Counted from the first letter of the stretch, positions 16,469 to 24,892 are shown. The stretch: 64,000 nucleotides of DNA from Streptomyces hygroscopicus subsp. hygroscopicus (GCF_030269125.1 NZ_BSSM01000018.1:1-64000); one strand, 5' to 3'. A program made the numbers and translations. Notes: generated by a model from the sequence alone, not told the origin.

Positions 16469-17263
16469 ATGACCATGCCGGGCCGGGGGCGCGGGCGCAC
16501 GATGCCACTCCGGAGCAGCCCTGGCCGCCCCTCGATCGGCGGACCGGGCGAGCGGGGATCGGGTACCGGTCCGGGGGACGGGATGGAGGGAGGGGGTGGA
16601 GGGAGGGGGTGGCGGAAGGGGTGGAGGGAGGGGTGGCGGAGGCGGGGGTCACGGCGGCAGAGGCAGAGGCAGAGGCGGAGGCGGGGGTCGCGGCGGCGGA
16701 AACGGGGACGGGGACGGGGATCACGGCGGCAGAAACGGTCGTTCAGGAGGCGGTCGGCCGTGGCGGCGGGCCGGGGGCGGCCAGCCAGGGCGATCAGCCA
16801 AGGGGACGGTCAGCCGGGGACGGTCAGCCGGGGACGGTCAGCCGGGGGCGGCCAGCCAAGGGCGGCCAGCCACGGGCGGTCGGCCAAGGTGACGGTCAGC
16901 CGGGGGCGGCCAGCCACGGGCGGTCGGCCAAGGTGACGGTCAGCCGGGGGCGGCCAGCCACGGGCGGTCGGCCAAGGTGACGGTCAGCCGGGGGCGGCCA
17001 GCCAAGAGCGGTCGGCCAAGGTGACGGTCAGCCGGGGGCGGTCAGGAGGCGGCTGGCAGAAGGCGGTCACCCAGGGGCCGCCCAGGAGGGGGACAAGCCC
17101 GGAGGGGGCAAGCCAGGAGACGACCAGCAAGGAAGCAACCGGTCAGATAGCGACCAGTGAGAAAGCGACCAGCCGGGAGGCGGCCGGTGAGGAAGTGACC
17201 CGCCAGGAGGGGGCCGGCCGCGAAGCGATCAGGCGGGGGAGCGGGTAACCAGGGGGCGGTCGG
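16469..17263. other. Noncoding low-complexity region
   Basis: 795 bp with G-rich runs (16584-16690, GGAGGG and GGCGGC iterations) and then a 44-bp tandem repeat. Long open frames exist only because the strand lacks A/T; their translations are simple Gly/Arg/Ser/Gln sequence. I see no real gene. The promoters of the LAxTG gene and of upstream elements presumably lie near 16470-16560. Confidence 0.6.
16877..17041. repeat. 44-bp tandem repeat, about 3.75 copies plus degenerate flanks
   Basis: Units start at 16877, 16921, 16965 and 17009 (first bases CGGTCGGCCAAGGTGACGGT). Copies 1 and 2 are identical, copy 3 differs in its last bases, and copy 4 stops after 33 bases. Shorter related motifs (GACGGTCAGCCGGGG, GGCGGCCAGCCA) iterate from about 16785. 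The period of 44 is not a multiple of three, so it is not coding. Confidence 0.85.
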
Positions 17264-17563
17264 TCAGGAGGCGCCGGCGCAGACGTGCTCGGCCTCGACG
17301 GCCGTCGAGTCGCGCAGGCTTTCGGCCTGTTGCGCCGCCTGCCGCTGGGAGGCGTCGGGATGCCCGCCGTCGGCGACGCTGCGCAGCAGGTCCGCCTTCA
17401 GGTCGTCGTCATCCCGCTCCGCCTTCTGGGCCGCGGCCAGGGCCTTGTCGCAGTCGGCCGCGTGGGCGACGGGGACGGCGGGGGCGGCGGGGGCGGCGGG
17501 GGCGGCGGCGGAGAACGCGAGGAGCGCGACGGCACCGGCCGCGCACGGGCGCAGGGACCTCAT
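17264..17563 (-). CDS. Small secreted protein (99 aa)
   Basis: The ATG at 17563 has GGAGG six bases upstream. A signal peptide (LRPCAAGAVALLAFSAAAPAA, then an Ala-Pro run to AHA|A) is followed by about 60 polar, helical residues (CDKALAAAQKAERDDDDLKA) with two cysteines near each end. These could pair as a single disulfide. No family recognised. The next minus-strand gene upstream (17611-17958) is also a small secreted protein with a 47-bp gap, so the two may form a transcription unit. Confidence 0.7.
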   Translation of the reverse strand: MRSLRPCAAGAVALLAFSAAAPAAPAAPAVPVAHAADCDKALAAAQKAERDDDDLKADLLRSVADGGHPDASQRQAAQQAESLRDSTAVEAEHVCAGAS

Positions 17564-17610
17564 GGGAACCTCCGATTTGGCGGTTCGTACGGTTCGAAAG
17601 GGCGCGCGCT

Positions 17611-17958
17611 TCAGGAGGACAGCGTGACCACCCGTCCGCGGTCCCGGACATCCACGCATGCCTGGTAGGGGTTGGGATCCCCCTGCCGTTCCCGGCACTT
17701 CCACCGTGCACCGGCCGCCTGCACGTCGGCCCCGGCCGAGCCGTGCCAGACCTTCGTGTACGCGGCGGCGACCCGCATGGCCACGCCGCAGGCCACCCCC
17801 TCGCCCGCGAGCACGCCGAGCCCGGAAGCGGGATCGACCCCGCAGTACCTGACGCTCGCGCCCTGGGCCGCGACGGCCGTTCCGCCGCCCGAGACACAGA
17901 GCAGGCCGGTCCCGACCACCCCGACGGCCACTCTCGCCTTCAGAGACATCACCGACAT
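17611..17958 (-). CDS. Small secreted protein with conserved cysteines (115 aa)
   Basis: The ATG at 17958 has GGAGG eight bases upstream (another ATG at 17949 is possible). The signal peptide is ARVAVGVVGTGLLCVSGGGTAVAAQ. The mature region contains four cysteines (RYCGVDP, VACGVAM, WKCRER, YQACVDV), suggesting two disulfides in a compact extracellular domain. No catalytic motif or family recognised. It is adjacent to another small secreted protein downstream. Confidence 0.7.
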   Translation of the reverse strand: MSVMSLKARVAVGVVGTGLLCVSGGGTAVAAQGASVRYCGVDPASGLGVLAGEGVACGVAMRVAAAYTKVWHGSAGADVQAAGARWKCRERQGDPNPYQACVDVRDRGRVVTLSS

Positions 17959-18213
17959 CGCAAGCACCTCCGTTCCCGCGAGCCACTCCACCAGCATGAG
18001 TACCCACATACGGGTTCGGCGTTCGCGACGCGACGGGGTCGGCCATGAGGGCGGGGGGGGTCGGCCATGAGGCGGCGAAAACCGGTGGCCGGGCGCCTCC
18101 GGTCGCCGTTACCGTGCCGCCGGACCGAGTCGCCGAGGCAAGGACGTGCGGATCCCGCGCTGGCGGCCGAGCTGCTCCAGGACGCGGCCGTGCGGCGCCG
18201 TGGTCGCGTCGTC

Positions 18214-18345
18214 CTACCTGCCGGTCATGCGCACCGCCGAGACGAGATTCCCCTCGGTGATCAGGCCGCGGTTCCCGCGCCCCTTCGGGGCGGGCACCGC
18301 GAGGCGTGCCCGCCGACGCCCCCCGCGGGCAGTCGTGCCGCTCAT
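18214..18345 (-). CDS. Possible 43-aa coupled ORF after the ROK gene
   Basis: The ATG at 18345 overlaps the ROK gene stop in an ATGA arrangement, which would allow translational coupling. The product is basic (GGRRRARLAVPAPKGRG, then LITEGNLVSAVRMTGR). No family, signal or membrane segment is recognised. The rest of the 17959-18341 gap (about 380 bp, including a poly-G run at 18050-18060) shows no gene. The overlap could be chance. Confidence 0.3.
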   Translation of the reverse strand: MSGTTARGGRRRARLAVPAPKGRGNRGLITEGNLVSAVRMTGR

Positions 18346-19472
18346 CCCTCCCCCCGCCCGAAGACCCCCACCCCCAGCACCATCTCCGCCGCGCCCAGGG
18401 AGACGACCCGCTCCCCCTGCCGCACGACCCCCACCGCGGCCTCCTCCCGCAGCCCCTCCCGCCGCGCCCGCGCGTCCAGCACCTCCGACACGCCCCGCAC
18501 GAACGGCGAGGGATCGCGCAGTACCGTCCGCCCACCGAGCAGCACCCGGTCGATGTCCAGCAGTCCCACCAGGTTCCCGGCCCCCACCCCCAGCACCCGC
18601 GCCGCCGTCTCCACCTCGCCCCGCGCCACGGCGGACAGGCACAGCACCTCCAGGCACCCCCGGTCCCCGCACTCGCAGCGGGGACCGTCCAGCTGCACGA
18701 CCTGGTGCCCGAACTCGCCCGCCCCGGTCCGCGCCCCCCGGTGCACCCGGCCGCCGATCACCAGCCCGGCGCCGAGCCCCGTACCGAGATGGAGATACGC
18801 GAAGGATCCGCCCTCGCCTCCCGCCGCGAGCCCGACCGCCGCCGCGTTCGTGTCCTTGTCCACGACCACCGGCACGCCCAACCGCTCGCGGAGCGCGTCC
18901 CGCAGGGGAAACCCGTCCCAGCCCGGGAACCCGGTCACCCGGTGCAGCACCCCCCGCGCGTGGTCGAGCGGCCCCGGCAGTGCCACCCCCACCCCCAGCA
19001 GCGACCCGGCCTCCGTGAGTTCCCCGGACCCCAGGAACGACCGGACGGTCTCCCGCACCGCCGCCACGACCACCCCGAGCACGGCCTCCGCCCCCGCCCC
19101 GAGGTCCAGCCCCTCCCGCCGCTCCCCCACCACGGCCCCGTCCAGTCGCACGAGCACCACCCGCAGCGCGTCGCGGTCCATCTGCACCCCGACCGCGTGC
19201 CCCGCCTCCGGCACCAGTCGCAGCACCGTCCGCGGCTTGCCGCCGGTGGACGCCCGCCGTCCCGCCTCCGCCGCGAGCCCCGCCTCCCGCAGCCGACCGG
19301 TGATCTTGCTGACGGCCTGCGGGGTCAGCCCGGTCCGCTCGGCCAGTTCCAGCCGGCTGATCCCGTCCGCCCCGGCCCCGCGCAGCAGGGACAGCACCAG
19401 CGCGCTGTTGTGCGACCGCACCACGCCCAGGTTCGCTCCGGCCCGCCCACTGTTCACCCTGTCCTCGCTCAC
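18342..19472 (-). CDS. ROK-family transcriptional repressor (376 aa)
   Basis: The N-terminal winged helix (about residues 15-75: HNSALVLSLLRGAGADGIS, LAERTGLTPQAVSKITGRL) is fused to a sugar-kinase-like ROK domain. Marks are VVVDKDTNAAAVG, HLGTGLGAGLVIGG, GEFGHQVV and the zinc motif CECGDRGC. This is the layout of NagC/XylR-type repressors that sense a sugar or its phosphate. The gene is divergent from an oxidoreductase operon, and a perfect palindrome lies in the 56-bp gap between the two starts. It probably represses that operon and itself. A possible ATGA-coupled small ORF follows. Confidence 0.9.
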   Translation of the reverse strand: MSEDRVNSGRAGANLGVVRSHNSALVLSLLRGAGADGISRLELAERTGLTPQAVSKITGRLREAGLAAEAGRRASTGGKPRTVLRLVPEAGHAVGVQMDRDALRVVLVRLDGAVVGERREGLDLGAGAEAVLGVVVAAVRETVRSFLGSGELTEAGSLLGVGVALPGPLDHARGVLHRVTGFPGWDGFPLRDALRERLGVPVVVDKDTNAAAVGLAAGGEGGSFAYLHLGTGLGAGLVIGGRVHRGARTGAGEFGHQVVQLDGPRCECGDRGCLEVLCLSAVARGEVETAARVLGVGAGNLVGLLDIDRVLLGGRTVLRDPSPFVRGVSEVLDARARREGLREEAAVGVVRQGERVVSLGAAEMVLGVGVFGRGEG

Positions 19473-19495
19473 ACGCCCATTCTCCCCGCCGCTTG

Positions 19496-19522
19496 CACTT
19501 TGGCAACAGCGTTGCCAAAGTG
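19496..19522. promoter_or_regulatory. Perfect palindromic operator between ROK gene and MocA-like gene
   Basis: 12-bp arms CACTTTGGCAAC and GTTGCCAAAGTG around AGC, ending seven bases before the oxidoreductase ATG. The GTTGCCAAAG arm resembles LacI/ROK-type sugar-repressor half-sites. The site overlaps the ribosome-site region of the plus-strand gene, so a bound repressor would block both promoters. Confidence 0.8.
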
Positions 19523-19528
19523 GAGGGC

Positions 19529-20593
19529 ATGAGCACCTCCCTCCGCGTCGGCCTGATCGGCTACGGCCTCGCCGGCTCCGTCTTCCACGCCCCCCTGATC
19601 GCCGCCACCGAGGGCCTCGCCCTCGACACGGTCGTCACCTCGAACCCGGAGCGGCAGCGGCAGGCCCGCGACGAGTTCCCGGACGTGACGCTCGCCCGGA
19701 CCCCCGAGGAACTCCTCGCCCGCGCGGGCGAGTTGGACCTGGTCGTCGTCGCCTCCCCGAACAAGACGCACGTCCCGCTCGCCACCGCGGCGCTCGAAGC
19801 GGGCCTCCCCGTGGTCGTGGACAAGCCGGTCGCCGGCACCGCCGCCGAGGCCCGCGCCCTCGCCGCCCTCGCCGAGGAGCGCGGCCTGCTCCTGTCGGTC
19901 TTCCAGAACCGCCGCTGGGACAACGACTTCCTGACCCTGCGCACCCTCCTGGAGGACGGCGCGCTCGGTGACGTACGCCGTTTCGAGTCCCGCTTCGAGC
20001 GCTGGCGCCCGCGGCCCAAGGGCGGCTGGCGCGAGTCCGGCGACCCGGCCGAGATCGGCGGTCTGCTCTACGACCTCGGCAGCCACGTCGTCGACCAGGC
20101 CCTGGTCCTGTTCGGCCCGGCCGCGACGGTGTACGCCGAGACGGACGTGCGCCGCCCGGGTGCCGAGACCGACGACGACACCTTCATCGCGCTCACCCAC
20201 ACCAGCGGCGTCCGCTCCCACCTCCACGTCTCCGCGACGGCCCCCCAACTCGGCCCGCGCTTCCGCGTGTCGGGCTCCGAGGCGGGCTATGTGAAGTACG
20301 GCCTCGACCCCCAGGAGGCCGCCCTGCGCGAGGGCCTGCGCCCCGGGCCCAGGTGGGGCGCCGAGCCCGAGTCGCTGTACGGCCGCATCGGCGCCGGAGA
20401 ATCCCCGCTGACCGGCGGCGGCACCCCGGTGAAGACCCTGCCCGGCGACTACCCCGCCTACTACGCGGCCGTCGCCGCCGCCCTCACCGGCGCGGGACCC
20501 AACCCGGTGACCGCCCTGGAGGCGGCCGCCGCCCTCGACGTACTGGAGGCGGCCCGCAGGTCCGCCCAGGAGAAGGTGGCGGTGACCCTCTGA
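19529..20593 (+). CDS. Gfo/Idh/MocA-family oxidoreductase (354 aa)
   Basis: The N-terminal Rossmann motif is VGLIGYGLAGSVFHAPLI. VVVASPNKTHVPLATAALEAG and VVVDKPVAG carry the usual EKP-like (here DKP) lysine. The C-terminal domain shows LLYDLGSHVVDQALVLFG, in the position of the family's catalytic His region. It is an NAD(P)-dependent dehydrogenase acting on a sugar, inositol or sugar-derived substrate; specificity is not evident. Its stop overlaps the start of the UPF0303 gene (TGATG). The divergent ROK repressor and intervening palindrome suggest carbohydrate-responsive control. Confidence 0.9.
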   Translation: MSTSLRVGLIGYGLAGSVFHAPLIAATEGLALDTVVTSNPERQRQARDEFPDVTLARTPEELLARAGELDLVVVASPNKTHVPLATAALEAGLPVVVDKPVAGTAAEARALAALAEERGLLLSVFQNRRWDNDFLTLRTLLEDGALGDVRRFESRFERWRPRPKGGWRESGDPAEIGGLLYDLGSHVVDQALVLFGPAATVYAETDVRRPGAETDDDTFIALTHTSGVRSHLHVSATAPQLGPRFRVSGSEAGYVKYGLDPQEAALREGLRPGPRWGAEPESLYGRIGAGESPLTGGGTPVKTLPGDYPAYYAAVAAALTGAGPNPVTALEAAAALDVLEAARRSAQEKVAVTL

Positions 20594-21078
20594 TGGCGGA
20601 CCAGCGGCTCGCCCCCTCCGTCGAGGAGTTGGAGGCCCAGGAGGACCGCCTGGTCCTGCGCCGGTTCACGTACGACGACGCCTGGGCCCTCGGGTCCCTG
20701 CTGGTCGAGCTGGCCCGCGAGCGCCGGGCGCCGGTCGCCGTCGACATCCACCGCGGCGGCCAGCAGCTCTTCCACGCGGCGCTGCCCGGCTCCACCCCGG
20801 ACAACGACGCCTGGATCGCCCGCAAGCGCCGGGTGGTCGAGCGTTACGGTGCCTCCTCCTACCTGGTCGGCTCCCGTTTCCGCGCCAAGGGCACCACCTT
20901 CGAGGACTCCTCCCGCCTCGACCCGGGCGAGTACGCGGCCCACGGCGGCTCGTTCCCGATCCGGGTGGCACACGTGGGCGTCGTCGGCGCGGTGACCGTC
21001 TCGGGCCTGCCGCAGATCGAGGACCACCGGCTGGTGGTCGCGGCGCTGGAGGAGTTCCTCGGCCGTTCGACCGACTGA
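20593..21078 (+). CDS. UPF0303/heme-degrading-domain-like protein (161 aa)
   Basis: A single domain of the GlcG/HbpS-like UPF0303 fold (LVLRRFTYDDAWALGSLLVE, VAVDIHRGGQQLFHAALPG, WIARKRRVVERYGASSYLVG, IRVAHVGVVGAVTVSGLPQIEDH). Length matches the family. It starts one base inside the stop of the upstream dehydrogenase, so it is translationally coupled. The family often sits beside sugar oxidoreductases; the biochemical role is unproven. Confidence 0.85.
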   Translation: MADQRLAPSVEELEAQEDRLVLRRFTYDDAWALGSLLVELARERRAPVAVDIHRGGQQLFHAALPGSTPDNDAWIARKRRVVERYGASSYLVGSRFRAKGTTFEDSSRLDPGEYAAHGGSFPIRVAHVGVVGAVTVSGLPQIEDHRLVVAALEEFLGRSTD

Positions 21079-21202
21079 CGGAACCAGGGGATCAACCGAC
21101 TGAGGGAACCCGGGGAATCAGCCGGACCGCCCTCCGGTTGGCAGTGGGCACAGACGTGATGATCGCAGCAGCACCGCCCCACCACCCGGAGGGATCGCAC
21201 GC

Positions 21203-22078
21203 ATGAGTGACACCACAGGACGGCTGAAGGAGCGCCTCGGCCGGCACGGCGTCTGGGACGTCGGGCTGCGCGCCGAGGACCCCGCCCGGCGCGGCGAGCA
21301 GGAGGACGCCGCCGCCGAGCTGGAGGAACTCGACTTCGGCGCCATCTGGCTCGGCGGCAACAGCACCGCGGAGAACGCCGCCCCGCTCATCGGGGTCACC
21401 CGTCACATCACCGTCGGCACCAGCATCCAGAGCGTGTGGCAGCGGGACGCCGCCACGACCGCGGCCGACTTCGCCCGGCTGGAGTCGTCGCACCCCGGCC
21501 GTTTCCTGCTGGGCCTCGGCGTCAGCCACGGCCCCCGGGTGGAGGGCTACCACCGGCCGTACTCCGCGATGGTCGACTACCTGGACGAGCTGGACAAGGC
21601 GGGCGTCCCGGCCGGCCGCCGCGTCCTCGCCGCGCTCGGCCCCAGGATGCTGAACCTGGCCGGCGACCGCGCGGCCGGCGCCATCCCCTACCTCGTCACC
21701 CCCGAGCACACCGCGAAGGCCCGCGAGATCCTCGGCCGGGGACCGCTGCTCGCCCCGGAGTTCAAGGTCGTCCTGGAGTCGGACCCGACCCGCGCCCGCG
21801 ACATCGCCCGCGCCTACCTGGCCCGCTACCTCGAACTCCCCAACTACACCAACAACTTCCTCCGTCTCGGCTTCAGCGAGGACGACGTCGCCGACGGCGG
21901 CAGCGACCGCCTCATCGACGCGGTCTTCGCCTGGGGCACCGACGACCGGATCAGCTCGCGCATCCGCGCCTTCCACCAGGCGGGCGCCGACCACGTGGCC
22001 CTCCAGGTGGTGACGGAGAACCCCGGCGCCGACCTCCCGAGGGAGCAGTGGCGCAGGCTGGCACTGCTGTTGAGGTGA
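21203..22078 (+). CDS. LLM-class F420-dependent oxidoreductase (291 aa)
   Basis: A luciferase-like monooxygenase fold without the long insertion of bacterial luciferase. Marks are LEELDFGAIWLGGN, TRHITVGTSIQSVWQRDAATTAADFARLES, RFLLGLGVSHGP and PYLVTPEHTAKAREILG. Actinobacterial members of this subgroup (TIGR03620-like, from memory) use cofactor F420. The substrate is unknown. GGAGG lies ten bases before the ATG. It is separated from the upstream operon by 124 bp and converges with the FAH-family gene. Confidence 0.85.
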   Translation: MSDTTGRLKERLGRHGVWDVGLRAEDPARRGEQEDAAAELEELDFGAIWLGGNSTAENAAPLIGVTRHITVGTSIQSVWQRDAATTAADFARLESSHPGRFLLGLGVSHGPRVEGYHRPYSAMVDYLDELDKAGVPAGRRVLAALGPRMLNLAGDRAAGAIPYLVTPEHTAKAREILGRGPLLAPEFKVVLESDPTRARDIARAYLARYLELPNYTNNFLRLGFSEDDVADGGSDRLIDAVFAWGTDDRISSRIRAFHQAGADHVALQVVTENPGADLPREQWRRLALLLR

Positions 22079-22188
22079 CCGGCCCCGCCCCCGGGGCGCG
22101 GGGCTGATCTGCGGCTCCGCCGCGTGGGCGCGCGGACCACCCGCGCCCGACGACGAAGTCGCAGCTCCCCCGCGCTCCGGTGGAGCGG

Positions 22189-23046
22189 CTACGCGTCCTG
22201 GAACTCCTGCCGCTGCCGCCCGAGTCCCTCGACCTCCAGCTCCACCACGTCCCCGGCCCGCAGATACGGCTTCGGCTCGGGCCGCCCCAGCGCCACCCCC
22301 GCCGGGGTGCCCGTGTTGATCACGTCGCCGGGGTGGAGCGTCATGAAACGGCTGACGTACCGCACCACTTCGCCCACGGGGAAGATCTGCTCCGCGGTCG
22401 TACCGTCCTGCTTCAGCTCCCCGTTGACCCACAGCCTCAACGACAGCCGCTGCGGGTCCGGCACCTCGTCGGCCGTCACCAGCCACGGCCCGAGCGGGTT
22501 GAACGTCTCGCAGTTCTTGCCCTTGTCCCACGTCCCGCCGCGCTCGATCTGGAACTCCCGCTCGGAGACGTCGTGCGCGACCGCGTACCCGGCGACGTGC
22601 GCGAGCCCCTCCTCGGCCGACTCCAGGTACCGCGCCGGGCGCCCGATGACGACGGCCAGCTCCACCTCCCAGTCGGTCTTGGCGGAGCCGCGCGGCACGA
22701 GCACGGTGTCGTTCGGCCCGACCACGGTGTCCGGCGCCTTGAGGAAGACGACCGGCTCGCCGGGCGGCTCGGCGCCGGTCTCGCGCGCGTGGTCGTGGTA
22801 GTTGAGCCCGATGCACACGATCTTCCCGACGCGCCCGAGCGGCGGCCCGATCCGCAGCCCCGCCGCGTCCAGCTCGGGCAGCCCACCGGCCGCGGCGGCG
22901 TCCCGCACCCGGCCGAGCGCGGCCTCGTCGGCGAGCAACGCCCCGTCGATGTCGTCCACGAGTGCGGACAGATCGCGCAGGGTCCCGTCGGCGTCGAGCA
23001 GCGCGGGCCGCTCCGCCCCGGCCGTCCCCACTCGCAGCAGCTTCAC
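22189..23046 (-). CDS. Fumarylacetoacetate hydrolase-family protein (285 aa)
   Basis: The GTG at 23046 (VKLLRVGTAGAERPALLD) has GAGGGAG nine bases upstream and matches the usual family start; an ATG nine bases earlier overlaps that site. The C-terminal FAH domain has IGLNYHDHARETG, KAPDTVVGPNDTV, DWEVELAVVIGRPAR (metal-binding Glu), GYAVAHDVSEREFQ and DVINTGTPAGVALG. Such enzymes hydrolyse or decarboxylate 2-oxo acids (acylpyruvase, 2-hydroxyhepta-diene-dioate isomerase). The physiological substrate is undefined. It stands alone. Confidence 0.9.
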   Translation of the reverse strand: MKLLRVGTAGAERPALLDADGTLRDLSALVDDIDGALLADEAALGRVRDAAAAGGLPELDAAGLRIGPPLGRVGKIVCIGLNYHDHARETGAEPPGEPVVFLKAPDTVVGPNDTVLVPRGSAKTDWEVELAVVIGRPARYLESAEEGLAHVAGYAVAHDVSEREFQIERGGTWDKGKNCETFNPLGPWLVTADEVPDPQRLSLRLWVNGELKQDGTTAEQIFPVGEVVRYVSRFMTLHPGDVINTGTPAGVALGRPEPKPYLRAGDVVELEVEGLGRQRQEFQDA

Positions 23047-23179
23047 GGTCACCATCTCCCTCGGTCGCGGGCGCCCGGCCGACGTGTGCAGCCGTCGGAG
23101 GACCGGACGATCCTCCGGTTCCCCCGTCCACCGGGCAAGACCCTGTTCACGTACTGGACCGTGACTCCGGCTTCCCCGG

Positions 23180-23899
23180 CTACGGCCGCCGGTACAGCGC
23201 GGCCCGTTCCACCGCGCTCCACGTCGTGCTGGTGACGACGTACAACGCGGCGGCGAGCGGTACGACGGCCACGGTGACCAGCGTGAGGAAGGACAGGAAC
23301 GGCATCACCCTGCCGACCGCGCCGAGCCCCGGCACCTGCTCCTCGCCACCGGCGGCGGCCATGACCGGGTTCTGCGCCATCTGCTTCTTCGTGCGCGTGT
23401 AGGTGAAGAAGGCGACGCCCGCGACGAGCGTGAAGAGCCCCAGGTAGACCGCCCCGGCCCCGCCGAACGCCCCTCCGTCGGCGAGCGCGTCGGCCCATCG
23501 TCCGCCGAGCGGCGCCGCGAACAGCCGGTGGGCGAGCAGCGCGTTGCCCGAGGTGCCGGAGAACAGGTGGTAGAGCAGGAAGAACGCGGGGAGCTGGAGC
23601 AGGCTCGGCAGGATTCCGGACAGGGGCGAGACCTTCTCCTCGGCGTGCAGTTCGAGGACCGCCCGCCGCAGACGCTCGGGGTCCTTGGCGTGCCGCCGGC
23701 GCAGCTCGGCGATTCTCGGCTGGAGGGCGGCCCGCGCCCGCTGGCCCCGGGCGGCGGCGCGGGAGAGGGGGTGGACGAGGAGGCGTACGAGCGCGGTGAA
23801 CAGGACGATCGCGGCGGCGGTCGCGGCGCCGTGGCAGACCGGTGCGAGCAGGTCGGCGAGCCGCTCGACCAGGTGTGCGAACACGGAGAAGACGGACAT
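23180..23899 (-). CDS. YidC/Oxa1-family membrane insertase (239 aa)
   Basis: The ATG at 23899 has GGAGGG eight bases upstream. Five hydrophobic segments lie in the YidC2/Oxa1 order. After the first helix (GAATAAAIVLFTALVRLLVH) comes an Arg-rich cytoplasmic loop (RAALQPRIAELRRRHAKDPE), then SPLSGILPSLLQLPAFFLLYH and later helices (YLGLFTLVAGVAFFTYTRTK). The loop between helices 1 and 2 and an Arg in the first helix (LVRLL) fit the hydrophilic groove. This is a second, shorter YidC-like copy, not the chromosomal oriC-linked one. It is in tandem with a DUF6412 gene upstream. Confidence 0.85.
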   Translation of the reverse strand: MSVFSVFAHLVERLADLLAPVCHGAATAAAIVLFTALVRLLVHPLSRAAARGQRARAALQPRIAELRRRHAKDPERLRRAVLELHAEEKVSPLSGILPSLLQLPAFFLLYHLFSGTSGNALLAHRLFAAPLGGRWADALADGGAFGGAGAVYLGLFTLVAGVAFFTYTRTKKQMAQNPVMAAAGGEEQVPGLGAVGRVMPFLSFLTLVTVAVVPLAAALYVVTSTTWSAVERAALYRRP

Positions 23900-23987
23900 G
23901 GGTGAGCCCTCCGGGGGTCTCGTCGTGCCGGGTGGGAGGTGATGTCGGCAGGACGACCCGCGCGGGGTCACGGAGTGCGGACGTGCC

Positions 23988-24302
23988 CTACGCGGTGGTC
24001 GCCGGGAGGGTCCGTCCGGGCGCCCGGGGCCTGCGGCGGCCGGGCGCGTCGGGATCGCGCTGGGGCAGGAAGGCCGTACGCCGGGCGCGGTCGCGTATCG
24101 CCGTACGGACGCGGGTGCGTGGCACGGCCGGTACGCGGCCGGCCGCGAGCACGGCGCACAGGGCGAGCGCGGAACCGGCGGCGGCGGTCGCGGCGAGCGC
24201 GACGGCGGTGGTGAGGCCGCCGGTGTCGAGGAGCGCGAGGGGAAGCAGCAGGAACAGGGGAGCCGGCAGGAACGCGACGGCACGGCTACGAGCGCGGCTC
24301 AT
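23988..24302 (-). CDS. DUF6412 small membrane protein (104 aa)
   Basis: Two N-terminal hydrophobic helices (FLPAPLFLLLPLALLDTGGL and AVALAATAAAGSALALCAVLAAG) precede a very basic cytoplasmic tail (RTRVRTAIRDRARRTAFLPQRDPDAPGR). I recognise this as DUF6412, which accompanies the short YidC-like gene in Streptomyces. It sits 88 bp upstream of that gene on the same strand. The RTAFLPQRDPDA segment is the conserved part; function unknown. Confidence 0.8.
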   Translation of the reverse strand: MSRARSRAVAFLPAPLFLLLPLALLDTGGLTTAVALAATAAAGSALALCAVLAAGRVPAVPRTRVRTAIRDRARRTAFLPQRDPDAPGRRRPRAPGRTLPATTA

Positions 24303-24338
24303 CGTCGTCCCTCCCTTCCCCGACCGGCGTCTCGCCGA

Positions 24339-24866
24339 TTATGCCTGCTCGGTCTCCAGCGGTTCCAGCAGCCGCTTCGGCTTGAGCAGGGCGCGGCTGA
24401 CCGGGTCCGCCGGGTCCGGATCGAGCCCGGGACCCGGTTCCATGACAACGTCGGAGACCGGCACCACGGTTCCGCACAGGGCGCATTCGCCGTACGGCCC
24501 GATCTCGGTGCCGCACGCGGCATGCCGGAAGTAGCGCAGCCGGCCGCCGACGAAGTGGTCGCGGCCCCAGGCGCCGAGGGCGCGCAGGGTGGGCCACAGC
24601 GCGATGCCGCGCTCGGTGAGCACGTACTCGTCCCGGGGCGGCGACTCCTGGTACCGGCGCTTCTCCAGGATCCCCTCCGCGGTCAGCGTCTGGAGGCGGG
24701 CGGCCAGGACGGCGCGCGGGATGCCGAGGTGGACGAGGAAGTCGTTGTAGCGCCGCACGCCGTAGAGCGCGTCCCGCACGACGAGCAGCGTCCAGCGCTC
24801 GCCGACGATCTCGAGCGCGCGGGCGATCGAGCACTCCTGTGTCGCGTAGTCCTTGCCCAGTGCCAT
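24339..24866 (-). CDS. HxlR-family regulator (175 aa)
   Basis: The ATG at 24866 is chosen by the family start (MALGKDYATQECSIARALE). The HxlR domain contains CSIARALEIVGERWTLLVVRD, RYNDFLVHLGIPRAVLAARL and YVLTERG. A C-terminal extension holds a CxxxxxPYGECALCG zinc-ribbon-like cluster (HAACGTEIGPYGECALCG). The Cys near residue 12 is a candidate redox or electrophile sensor, as in other HxlR proteins. It is divergent from an MFS efflux gene and two near-identical operators lie between them, so it very probably represses the pump. Confidence 0.9.
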   Translation of the reverse strand: MALGKDYATQECSIARALEIVGERWTLLVVRDALYGVRRYNDFLVHLGIPRAVLAARLQTLTAEGILEKRRYQESPPRDEYVLTERGIALWPTLRALGAWGRDHFVGGRLRYFRHAACGTEIGPYGECALCGTVVPVSDVVMEPGPGLDPDPADPVSRALLKPKRLLEPLETEQA

Positions 24867-24892
24867 GCCTCCACTGTAGCCACTTTCCGACG

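Noticed and set aside
16877..17041. Possible CRISPR array at the 44-bp repeat
   Set aside because: The repeat units are contiguous with no unique spacers between them, no Cas genes are nearby, and the unit is not palindromic. It is a simple tandem repeat.
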